A stretch of 23,581 nucleotides of DNA, from positions 1-23,581 of the forward strand of contig CABTZE010000012.1 in the NCBI GenBank assembly GCA_902489215.1. Direction: 5' to 3'. Shown here piece after piece: positions 13,544 to 20,772 of the stretch; position 1 is the first letter of the stretch; every line of letters begins with the position of its first letter. This stretch comes from an uncultured Brevibacterium sp. Its GTDB lineage: Bacteria > Actinomycetota > Actinomycetes > Actinomycetales > Brevibacteriaceae. The notes beneath the pieces were generated by a model. That model was not told where the DNA came from. It saw nothing but the letters and a program-made list of their open reading frames with translations, and ran no database searches. The translations under genes were made by a program, and so were the position numbers.

Positions 13544-14977
13544 GTGAGTGAGCTTACCGAGAAGCGCCTGAGCGAATGGAATGCAAAAGCAGAAGCCGCT
13601 GAGCAGCTTCTTCCCGCTGTCGGCCGCCTCTACCGGAACAACCGCGTGCAGCTGACCATCTTCGGTCGCACACTGCAGAACAAGTCGGTGAACGGCATCA
13701 TCAAGGCCGCCCGCTACGCGCGTCACCACAACAACGGCGTCGAACTCGACCTCAGCACCGCAGCTGAAATCGCCGGCGTCCTCGAAACCCTCGAACTGGG
13801 TGAAAGCACCATCGACCTGGGCCGCCTGACCGCTGGCTTCCAGGGTGGCGACCTCGAAGAATACCTCCGCGGCGAACTCGCCGACGCCGTCGGCAAGGCA
13901 GGCAAGTCACCCGCACCGCGTGACGTTGTGCTCTACGGCTTCGGCCGCATCGGCCGTCTGCTGGCCCGCATCCTCGTCCAGCAGGCCGGCGGCAACGGCC
14001 TGAACCTGCGCGCCATCGTGGTCCGCAAGGGCTCCGACGACGACATCATCAAGCGCGCCTCGCTGCTGCGCCGCGACTCGATTCACGGCAAGTTCGACGG
14101 CAACATCGTCGTCGATGAAGAGAACAGCACCATCCAGGCAAACGGCGTTCTCATCAATGTCATCTACTCGTCTGACCCCGCCAGCGTCGACTACACGGAA
14201 TACGGCATCAACGATGCCATCGTCGTCGACAACACCGGCGTGTGGCGCGACGAAGCCGGCCTGGGCCAGCACCTGAAGTCCAAGGGCGTCAGCAAGGTCA
14301 TCCTCACCGCCCCCGGCAAGGGCGACATCAAGAACATCGTCTACGGTGTCAACACCGCAGACATCGAAGAGGGCGACACCATCCTGTCGGCAGCATCGTG
14401 CACCACGAACGCCATCACGCCCACGCTCAAGGTCATCAACGACCGCTTCGGCATCCGCAACGGCCACGTCGAAACCGTGCACGCATTCACCAACGACCAG
14501 AACCTCATCGACAACTTCCACAAGGGATCCCGTCGCGGCCGCGCAGCCGGTCTCAACATGGTTCTGACCGAAACCGGTGCCGCAAAGGCCGTGTCCAAGG
14601 CCCTGCCGGAACTCGAGGGCAAGCTGTCCGGCAACGCCATCCGCGTTCCCACCCCGGACGTTTCGATGGCCATCCTCAACCTCAACCTGGACAAGGCCAC
14701 CACCAAGGACGAACTCAACACCCACCTGCGCGATGTTTCACTGGATTCGCCGCTGCGCAACCAGATCGACTACATCGCAAGCCCCGAGGTCGTCTCCACT
14801 GACTTCGTCGGCTCGCACCGCGCCGGCATCGTCGACGGCCTGGCCACGATCGTCGACGGCGACCGCGCCGTCGTCTACGTCTGGTACGACAACGAGTACG
14901 GCTACTCCTGGCAGGTTGTCCGCTGCCTCGCCGTTATGGCCGGAGTTCAGGCACCCTCGCTGCCCGACAACGACTGA
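13544..14977 (+). CDS. gapB: Glyceraldehyde-3-phosphate dehydrogenase, long GapB type
   Basis: The 477-residue protein is longer than standard GapA (about 335) because about 125 helical residues precede the dehydrogenase core. The core has the nucleotide-binding motif GFGRIG (132-137), the catalytic Cys286 in SAASCTTNAITP, GSRRGRAAGLN, and the C-terminal WYDNEYGYSWQVV. After the second beta strand the sequence reads VVRKGSDDD, where NAD-specific GapA has an Asp that rejects NADP; this favours NADP and gluconeogenic use, as described for the Corynebacterium glutamicum GapB type. I place the start at GTG 13544, behind AAGGAAGGA, rather than the upstream frame opening at 13505, which overlaps the -10 element. 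glpK begins 2 bases after the stop. The function of the N-terminal domain is not known to me. Confidence 0.9.
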   Translation: MSELTEKRLSEWNAKAEAAEQLLPAVGRLYRNNRVQLTIFGRTLQNKSVNGIIKAARYARHHNNGVELDLSTAAEIAGVLETLELGESTIDLGRLTAGFQGGDLEEYLRGELADAVGKAGKSPAPRDVVLYGFGRIGRLLARILVQQAGGNGLNLRAIVVRKGSDDDIIKRASLLRRDSIHGKFDGNIVVDEENSTIQANGVLINVIYSSDPASVDYTEYGINDAIVVDNTGVWRDEAGLGQHLKSKGVSKVILTAPGKGDIKNIVYGVNTADIEEGDTILSAASCTTNAITPTLKVINDRFGIRNGHVETVHAFTNDQNLIDNFHKGSRRGRAAGLNMVLTETGAAKAVSKALPELEGKLSGNAIRVPTPDVSMAILNLNLDKATTKDELNTHLRDVSLDSPLRNQIDYIASPEVVSTDFVGSHRAGIVDGLATIVDGDRAVVYVWYDNEYGYSWQVVRCLAVMAGVQAPSLPDND

Positions 14978-14979
14978 TC

Positions 14980-16455
14980 ATGTACCTGCTCGCCCTCGAT
15001 GAGGGGACGACGAGCACCCGTGCGGTCATCTTCGCTGAAGATGGCCGCACGGTCGCTTCCGCGTCCACCGAGTTCACGCAGAGCTTCCCGCAACCCGGCT
15101 GGGTTGAACACGACGCCCAGGAAATCTGGCTCACCTCCAGTCAGGTCATCGGCGCCGCTCTGGGCCGTGCGCGTCTGACAAAGGACGATATCCGCGCGCT
15201 CGGCATCACCAATCAGCGCGAAACCACGGTCGTGTGGGATCGGAAGACGGGTGTCCCCGTTGGTCCCGCGATTGTCTGGCAGGACGGCCGCGGCACCGAC
15301 ATCGCCGAAGGACTCACTGAACACACCGATGAAATCCGCGCCATCACGGGCCTGCCCGTCAACACGTATTTTTCGGCCGTCAAGCTCATGTGGATGCTGC
15401 GCGAGCACGACGGTCTGCGGGCACGCGCCGAAGCTGGGGAACTGGCCTTCGGCACGATCGATTCGTGGCTCATCTGGAATCTGACCGGCGGGGTGCACGC
15501 AACGGACGTCACGAATGCTTCGCGCACCATGCTCATGGATCTGCGCACAGGCCAGTGGTCGGACAGAATGCTCGAGCTCACGGGTATCCCGCGGGCTATG
15601 CTGCCGGAGATCAAACCCTCGGTCGGCTTCTTCGGTGAGGTCTCTGAGGGCCAGCTGCTGCGCGGCACTCCCATCACCGGTGTTCTGGGCGACCAGCAGG
15701 CCGCCGCGTTCGGCCAGTGCTGCTACCAGCCCGGCGACACGAAGAACACCTACGGCACGGGCGGTTTTCTGCTGACCAACACCGGCACCGACATCCCGAA
15801 CTCTGACAGCGGACTCGTATCCACAGTCGCCTACGGACGCGAGGGCAGGCAGCTTACCTACGCGCTGGAAGGCTCCATTGCCGTCGCGGGGTCCCTCATT
15901 CAGTGGCTGCGCGACAACTTGGGCCTGGTGCGGTCATCAGATGAAATCGAACCGCTGGCCCGCTCTGTCAGCGACAACGGCGACGTCTACCTGGTGCCGG
16001 CTTTCTCCGGTCTCCTGGCTCCCCACTGGCGGCCGGACGCACGCGGCGTTCTGGTGGGGCTCACCCGCTTCGCCGGCCGCGGCCACATTGCCCGCGCCGC
16101 TTTGGAGTCAACCGCCTACCAGACAGCGGAAGTTCTCGATGCCATGCGCGCCGATTCCGGCTATGACATCAGCGAAATCCGCGCGGACGGCGGTATGAGC
16201 CTGAACAACCTGCTCATGCAGTTCCAGGCCGACCTCCTGGGCACTCCCGTCATCCGGTCCTCCACCTCGGAATCAACCGCCCTGGGAGCCGCGTTCGCAG
16301 CGGGACTCGGGTGTGGTCTCTACTCGGATCTTGCCGAGCTCACTCAGCTGTGGTCAGCTGACCGCACATTCGAGCCTGAACGTGATCGCGACTGGGCGCA
16401 GGCCCGGATGACACGCTGGTCTCAGGCGGTCGAGCGCTCCCTCGGCTGGGTCTGA
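14980..16455 (+). CDS. glpK: Glycerol kinase
   Basis: The 491-residue FGGY-family kinase phosphorylates glycerol to sn-glycerol 3-phosphate with ATP. The N-terminal phosphate loop is ALDEGTTSTRAV (5-16), followed by WVEHDAQEIW and the substrate region TNQRETTVVWD. SVGFFGEV and LGDQQAAAFGQ lie in the middle, and YGTGGFLLTNTG and ADGGMSLNNLLMQFQADLLG in the second lobe. The match in order and length is good; other FGGY sugar kinases lack the EGTTSTR and WQDGRGT pattern. It begins 2 bases after gapB and has no ribosome binding site of its own (CAACGACTGATC precedes the ATG), so translation is probably coupled to gapB. No glycerol facilitator or glycerol-3-phosphate dehydrogenase gene is adjacent. 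Confidence 0.95.
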   Translation: MYLLALDEGTTSTRAVIFAEDGRTVASASTEFTQSFPQPGWVEHDAQEIWLTSSQVIGAALGRARLTKDDIRALGITNQRETTVVWDRKTGVPVGPAIVWQDGRGTDIAEGLTEHTDEIRAITGLPVNTYFSAVKLMWMLREHDGLRARAEAGELAFGTIDSWLIWNLTGGVHATDVTNASRTMLMDLRTGQWSDRMLELTGIPRAMLPEIKPSVGFFGEVSEGQLLRGTPITGVLGDQQAAAFGQCCYQPGDTKNTYGTGGFLLTNTGTDIPNSDSGLVSTVAYGREGRQLTYALEGSIAVAGSLIQWLRDNLGLVRSSDEIEPLARSVSDNGDVYLVPAFSGLLAPHWRPDARGVLVGLTRFAGRGHIARAALESTAYQTAEVLDAMRADSGYDISEIRADGGMSLNNLLMQFQADLLGTPVIRSSTSESTALGAAFAAGLGCGLYSDLAELTQLWSADRTFEPERDRDWAQARMTRWSQAVERSLGWV

Positions 16456-16460
16456 GCATT

Positions 16461-16499
16461 CGGGCGGATGCGCGCCTGCCTTTGGTCAGCGCGCGCCCG
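16461..16499. terminator. Hairpin between convergent glpK and the efflux gene
   Basis: CGGGCG (16461-16466) pairs with CGCCCG (16494-16499), and CGCGC pairs with GCGCG inside, leaving a 3-base bulge and a 13-base loop. It starts just after the glpK stop and reaches into the last codons of the efflux gene, so it could slow both converging transcripts. Neither side has a T-run. Confidence 0.4.
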
Positions 16500-18138
16500 C
16501 TGACGAGGCGGAGCTCACCTCGGAGTCGTCTTCGAGGGTTGTGCGAGTGCTCGCCGGCTTGCCCACCGTTGTGGCCAGCGGAATCTCCTTGATGAACAGC
16601 AGAATGACCGTTGCGATGGCCAGCAGCGGAACGACCCACAGGAAGATTGGCACGAGTGCGTCGTTGTAGGACGCGACCACCGCGTCGTGAATCGGTGCGG
16701 GGAGTTCAGCCGCTTTTGCCGGGGTCAGCTGACCCGAAGCGCCTGCAGCGCCCTGCGCCTTGGCAGGAAGGGAATCGGCGAGGTTCGTCATGAGCCTGGC
16801 GGTGAACACCGATCCGATGACCGACATGCCCAGTGTCGCGCCGATCTGGCGGAAGAAGTTGTTCGACGCCGTTGCGGTGCCGACCATGCTCAATGGGAAG
16901 GAATTCTGCACGATCAGCACCAGCAGCTGCATCGACAGGCCGATTCCTACACCCAGCAGTGCCAGCAGCGCAATCGGAATGAGGGCGGAGTCGTCCGAGT
17001 GCATTCGCGACATGAAGAAAAGCGCCAGCCCCATGATGACAGTGCCGATGATCGGGTAGATCTTGTAGCGCCCCCAGCGCGACACGACGAAGCCGATTCC
17101 GGTGGAGACTAGGAGCATAAAGCCCATCATCGGCGTCATCATGAGCCCTGCCCGGGCTGCCTCGACGCCGTGCACCATCTGCAGGTAGGTCGGCATGTAC
17201 GAAAGAACTCCGAACATTGCCACCCCAATGAAGACACCGGCAATTGTGCTCAGCGTGAAGTTGCGATCAGCGAAAAGGGACATGGGCACAACCGGTTCAG
17301 TGACCTTCAGTTCGACGAACACGAAGATCACGGCAGCAATGAGAGATACAGCGCCCAGACCGATGATGACCGGATCAGTCCACTCATACTGGTGTCCGCC
17401 CCACGCCGACATCAGCACAAGGCAGGTGGTGAACACGGCAATGAGCATCATGCCGGCACCGTCGATGCGGGGCCGTTCGTCCGCTTTTTCGTGCGGGAGT
17501 TTGAGCAGGAAAGTCGCTGTCAGAATCGCCAGTGCCCCCAGCGGCAGGTTGATGGCAAAAGCCCACCGCCAGCCCGGTCCTTCCGTAATCCAGCCGCCCA
17601 GAAGCGGCCCGGCGACAGAAGACACGGCGAAGGCCGAACCCATGATTCCCATGTACTTGCCGCGGCTGCGCGCAGGCACGATGGTCGCGATGATTGCCTG
17701 GGAAAGAGTCATGAGCCCTCCCCCGCCGAGGCCCTGAAAAACGCGTCCGGTGATGAGCATCGCCATCGAATCAGCGAACAGGGCGATGACAGAGCCCAGA
17801 ATGAAGATCGAAATTGCCGCGAGGAACAGGGGTTTGCGGCCGAAGAGGTCGCCGACTTTTCCGTAGGCGGGCATCGTTGCCGTGGAGGCGAGCATGAAAG
17901 CGGTTGAAACCCACAACATGCTGTCCCAGCCGTCGAGTTCACCGACGATTGTCGGCAGCGCTGTCGCCAGCACCGTCTGGTTCAGCGAGAACATGAACAT
18001 CGACACGAGCAGTCCGACGAACACCCACAGGACAGCGCCCCGCGACATGGGCGCGGCGGAGATTCCACCAACATCCGCAGCGGTGTTGGTCTCCGAGTGC
18101 GCAGCCGTTTTGGCTGTGGTGGGAGTTCTGTCGGTCAT
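16486..18138 (-). CDS. MFS drug:H+ antiporter, DHA2 family (14 helices, EmrB/QacA type)
   Basis: The 550-residue protein has a polar N-terminus of about 33 residues and then about 14 hydrophobic helices, typical of the DHA2 proton-driven multidrug exporters. Motif A is GKVGDLFGRKP (93-103), between helices 2 and 3. The antiporter motif in helix 5 is VSSVAGPLLGGWI, and helix 1 carries LNQTVLATALPTI. A loop rich in Ala/Pro/Lys near residues 485-505 precedes the last helix. The ATG at 18138 overlaps the TetR stop by 4 bases (ATGA) and has AAAGGA upstream, so pump and regulator are one transcript. Substrates cannot be predicted from sequence. Bases 16956-17031 inside the gene reappear inverted at the right end of the window. 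Confidence 0.93.
   Translation of the reverse strand: MTDRTPTTAKTAAHSETNTAADVGGISAAPMSRGAVLWVFVGLLVSMFMFSLNQTVLATALPTIVGELDGWDSMLWVSTAFMLASTATMPAYGKVGDLFGRKPLFLAAISIFILGSVIALFADSMAMLITGRVFQGLGGGGLMTLSQAIIATIVPARSRGKYMGIMGSAFAVSSVAGPLLGGWITEGPGWRWAFAINLPLGALAILTATFLLKLPHEKADERPRIDGAGMMLIAVFTTCLVLMSAWGGHQYEWTDPVIIGLGAVSLIAAVIFVFVELKVTEPVVPMSLFADRNFTLSTIAGVFIGVAMFGVLSYMPTYLQMVHGVEAARAGLMMTPMMGFMLLVSTGIGFVVSRWGRYKIYPIIGTVIMGLALFFMSRMHSDDSALIPIALLALLGVGIGLSMQLLVLIVQNSFPLSMVGTATASNNFFRQIGATLGMSVIGSVFTARLMTNLADSLPAKAQGAAGASGQLTPAKAAELPAPIHDAVVASYNDALVPIFLWVVPLLAIATVILLFIKEIPLATTVGKPASTRTTLEDDSEVSSASSAGAR
16956..17031 (+). repeat. 76-base segment of the efflux gene repeated in inverted orientation at 23506-23581
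   Basis: These bases, encoding about residues 370-394 of the transporter (around MSRMHSDDSALIP), are identical over all 76 positions to the reverse complement of the window's last 76 bases. The match stops at 17032 and at the window end. Confidence 0.97.
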
Positions 18139-18755
18139 TTCATCCTTTCCAAAAGCTGTCCGCACAGTGCCACCGTGTCGGTGAAGGCGCGGTCGAACTC
18201 CTCTTGGCCTTCGCCGCTGAGCTGATACGCCAGGGCCAGGGGCACAGAGCACACGCGGATGATCATGCGGCCCACAACCGTGCGGTCGCCGTCAGGCAGG
18301 TGCACGCCGAGGCTTTCGACTCGATCCGCAATCTGTTCGGCCAAGTGCATCTCGATGCCGCGGGCAATCTCGACATTGCGCCGCACCAGCATCGGGTAGC
18401 GCCTGAGAATCGCCTTGCGCTTGTCTTTGTCAACGGCGTCACCGCCTATACGGCTGTACACCGAGCGCATCAGCGCTGATACGTCTTCCAGCGGACTGTC
18501 GCCCAGGGGGCATGCGGCAACGTACTCAGCCAGTCGCTCAGGGTTGAGGGTTTGATCGCTCAGACCGATGATGGCGTCTTCTTTTGTGTCGTAGTAGTTG
18601 AAGAACGTGCGCGGTGACACACCGGCGGCTTCTGCGATCTGAGCGGTGGTGACCTTTTCGAGCGACTCGGCGTAGACGAGTTCGACCGCCGCGGCATGCA
18701 GCGCCGATCGGGTGGCATTCTGTTTGCGTACGCGCAGCGAATCCTGTTCAGTCAC
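18135..18755 (-). CDS. TetR family transcriptional repressor of the efflux pump
   Basis: The 206-residue protein has an N-terminal TetR DNA-binding domain. The helix-turn-helix spans about 36-55 (TTAQIAEAAGVSPRTFFNYY), followed by DTKEDAIIGL, and a helical ligand-binding and dimerisation domain makes up the rest. TetR proteins usually repress their own operon and a pump gene until a drug binds. The GTG start at 18755 is chosen because the longer frame (from 18797, MQLMQL...) would translate the operator repeats themselves. It also lies 7 bases after a good -10 element with no ribosome binding site between, so the message is probably leaderless. The efflux gene starts on its stop codon, making this regulator the first gene of the operon. 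Ligand unknown. Confidence 0.9.
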   Translation of the reverse strand: MTEQDSLRVRKQNATRSALHAAAVELVYAESLEKVTTAQIAEAAGVSPRTFFNYYDTKEDAIIGLSDQTLNPERLAEYVAACPLGDSPLEDVSALMRSVYSRIGGDAVDKDKRKAILRRYPMLVRRNVEIARGIEMHLAEQIADRVESLGVHLPDGDRTVVGRMIIRVCSVPLALAYQLSGEGQEEFDRAFTDTVALCGQLLERMK

Positions 18756-18762
18756 ACAGACA

Positions 18763-18791
18763 ATTATGCACTCACTGCAAAGTTGCATCAA
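18763..18791 (-). promoter_or_regulatory. Promoter of the tetR-efflux operon
   Basis: On the minus strand TTGATG (18786-18791) and CATAAT (18763-18768) are separated by exactly 17 bases, a good sigma-70-type promoter. Transcription would begin about 7 bases on, at or beside the GTG start at 18755. Both hexamers overlap the tandem operators described at 18766-18797. Confidence 0.65.
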
Positions 18792-18797
18792 CTGCAA
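18766..18797. promoter_or_regulatory. Two tandem palindromic operators, probable TetR binding sites
   Basis: On the minus strand, TTGCA-N5-TGCAA (18797 to 18783) is a perfect 15-base palindrome. It is followed 17 bases later by a second copy, TTGCA-N5-TGCAT (18780 to 18766), with one mismatch. The N5 spacers are GTTGA and GTGAG, so the first seven bases (TTGCAGT) repeat exactly. The sites cover the -35 and -10 elements, where a bound repressor would block RNA polymerase. Confidence 0.7.
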
Positions 18798-18877
18798 TAT
18801 TCGCGAGATTGCTCACGAGGCGGAGTCGAGAAGGGTGCGCACGGCACCTCCCACACGGGCTTCGGTCGCTCATAAAC

Positions 18878-18899
18878 TGTTCCCGTATTCTTGGGAACA
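18878..18899 (+). promoter_or_regulatory. Palindrome over the promoter and start of the sensor kinase gene
   Basis: TGTTCCC (18878-18884) and GGGAACA (18893-18899) are perfect 7-base arms with an 8-base spacer. The spacer contains TATTCT (18886-18891), a plausible -10 element ending 7 bases before the ATG at 18899, so this gene may be leaderless too. The palindrome could be the site of the co-encoded response regulator or another factor. Confidence 0.5.
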
Positions 18900-20158
18900 T
18901 GGCTCAAGAGTCCTCCATTCCCCACATTCTTTCGATGCTGCGCATCATCCTGCATTTGAGCTTCGCGGCACTTTTGGGTGTCGGCATCCTGCGGACGTTC
19001 ATCGAACAGACCCAGCTTGCGCCTCTCATCTGCATTCTTCTGACAGCGGCGTTCACCGCCTGCTTGTACTTCGTGGGGACTCTCAGCGAGATCCGCTTCG
19101 CCAAGGGCCAGTCATCCTTTGACCCGCGCTCTCTGACCACGTGGTGGCTGGCTTCCATTCTTGTTCTATGGGCCGGACTGGCAATGTCGGGCGAAAGCTT
19201 CGTGTGGGTGTCCTTCCCGCTGTTCTTCCTAGTCCTCTACGCGTGGCCGCCGATCGGTGCGGCCGCGGCCATTGTGGGGATGCTCGTCGTCATCGCCGGC
19301 AGCAGTGTTCTGCACTCCGCATTCACCCCCGGCGTCATCATCGGACCGCTTGTCGGCGCGATCGTCGCCGTCACCATTTCGGCTGTGTACGCAAAGCTTG
19401 TTGACGAAGCCGTGCGCACACGGGCGGCATTCGATGAGCTGCGCGCCGCCCAGGCGAAGCTCGCCCTGTCTCAGCAGCAGGAGGGCCGACTGGCTGAGCG
19501 GCAGAAAGTTGCCGCCGAGTTCCACGACACGATTGCCCAAAGCCTGCTGTCGATTGTGCTCATCTCCCGCGCCGGACAGAACCGCCGCGATGTGCAGGAG
19601 CTGCATGAGGACCTGTCGACAATCGAAAACACAGCCTCGCACAGCCTGACAACCGTCCGCGGTTTCCTCGCGGGTGAAGAACTGGGCGGGGGCTCTGCCG
19701 AAGCAGAACTCGCCGAAGCCTGCACGACCGTTGAAGCTGCAGCCGCCGCCATTGGAACTCCGCTGCGCGCCGAGTTCTCTTCCGAAGGGGCAAAAATCGG
19801 TCTGGCGCCGTCACTTGAATATTTCTTTTCGCGCGCCGGTCAGTCGCTTCTGTCGAATGCGCTCCTGCATTCCGAGGCCGACTACGTATCCGTGAGCCTG
19901 CACTACTGGGGTACGGCCGTCGGCCTCGATGTCGTTGACAACGGCAAGGGCTTTGCCGGCAGCCACTACGGCTACGGATTGAATTCGCTAAATGCGCGCA
20001 CAGAGGAGCTCGGCGGTTCCATGACCGTTCGCTCATCCCCCGGTGCAGGCACTGAAGTGAGCGTCTTCGTTCCGATCACGGGAGATTCGCTGGCCCGTCC
20101 GGCAGGCGCCTCGGCTCCCCTGAACGCCCAGACCGCCCGGCAGGAGGGAACACCGTGA
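18899..20158 (+). CDS. Membrane sensor histidine kinase, NarL/DesK type (HisKA_3)
   Basis: The 419-residue protein has six predicted helices in the first 170 residues (about 13-32, 41-60, 82-97, 101-118, 120-139 and 146-166) with hardly any extracellular loop, so it probably senses something within the membrane. A coiled linker (168-200) leads to the phosphoacceptor box ERQKVAAEFHDTIAQSLL with His209. The ATP-binding domain has the N box around Asn320 (LLSNALLHSEAD), DNGKGF (347-352) and GYGLNSLNAR (358-367). A Pro/Ala-rich tail ends it. The start ATG 18899 avoids a 30-residue extension that would cross the putative promoter. The stop overlaps the response regulator start as GTGA. The stimulus is not known; antibiotics or membrane stress is a guess from the pump next door. 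Confidence 0.9.
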   Translation: MAQESSIPHILSMLRIILHLSFAALLGVGILRTFIEQTQLAPLICILLTAAFTACLYFVGTLSEIRFAKGQSSFDPRSLTTWWLASILVLWAGLAMSGESFVWVSFPLFFLVLYAWPPIGAAAAIVGMLVVIAGSSVLHSAFTPGVIIGPLVGAIVAVTISAVYAKLVDEAVRTRAAFDELRAAQAKLALSQQQEGRLAERQKVAAEFHDTIAQSLLSIVLISRAGQNRRDVQELHEDLSTIENTASHSLTTVRGFLAGEELGGGSAEAELAEACTTVEAAAAAIGTPLRAEFSSEGAKIGLAPSLEYFFSRAGQSLLSNALLHSEADYVSVSLHYWGTAVGLDVVDNGKGFAGSHYGYGLNSLNARTEELGGSMTVRSSPGAGTEVSVFVPITGDSLARPAGASAPLNAQTARQEGTP

Positions 20159-20763
20159 TTCGCGTTCTTCTGGTCGATGACCACCCTGTTGTGCGCGCAG
20201 GCCTTGCCGCCGTCATCTCGAGCGCTGACGACATTGACGTGGTCGACGTTGCCGAATCCGGCACAGATGCTCTCAACCGGCTGCGCACCGTCGACGTGGA
20301 CCTGGTCGTATCCGACCTGCAGATGCCAAACGGGGACGGCATCGAGCTCATCAAAGCACTGGCCGGCGCCCCTCCCGTACTCATTCTCACGACCTTCGAC
20401 ACGCAGTCACTGGTCTACCGCGCAGTCGATGCGGGTGCCGCAGGGTATCTGCTCAAGGACTCCCCCGCACAGACCCTTCTTGACGGCATTCGGCGAGCCG
20501 CCGCGGGGCAGCCGGTCATGTCCGATGCCGCGGCAACAGCGCTCATGCAGCGCACCCGCATGTCCCACAGCGAACTGTCTGAACGCGAAACCGAAATCGT
20601 GCGCTTGCTGGCGGCCGGGCGCACCAACAGCGATATCGCCGGTGAACTGTTCATCTCACTGGCAACCGTGAAAACACACGTCAGCCGCATTTTCGACAAA
20701 CTCGGCGTAGACAACCGGACTGCCGCCGCGAAAAGAGCACGGGAGCTGGGCCTCATCAGCTGA
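20155..20763 (+). CDS. Response regulator, NarL/LuxR type
   Basis: The 202-residue protein has a receiver domain with the acidic pair Asp8-Asp9 (LLVDDHP), the phosphorylated Asp54 (VVSDLQMPNGDG), Thr80 and Lys101 (LLKDSP). A LuxR-type helix-turn-helix follows (about 139-202), with LSERETEIVRLLAAGRTNSDIAGELFISLATVKTHVSRIFDKLGV. It is the natural partner of the kinase it overlaps (GTG 20155 within GTGA). Its target genes are unknown; the palindrome in front of the kinase gene is one candidate site. It ends 9 bases before the dnaG stop on the other strand, with no terminator visible between them. Confidence 0.95.
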   Translation: MIRVLLVDDHPVVRAGLAAVISSADDIDVVDVAESGTDALNRLRTVDVDLVVSDLQMPNGDGIELIKALAGAPPVLILTTFDTQSLVYRAVDAGAAGYLLKDSPAQTLLDGIRRAAAGQPVMSDAAATALMQRTRMSHSELSERETEIVRLLAAGRTNSDIAGELFISLATVKTHVSRIFDKLGVDNRTAAAKRARELGLIS

Positions 20764-20772
20764 GGCTGTACA

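Noticed and set aside
13907..14725. 272-codon open frame opposite gapB.
   Set aside because: It is the complement of conserved GAPDH codons; the Val/Asp/Gly-rich product has no ribosome binding site or family features.
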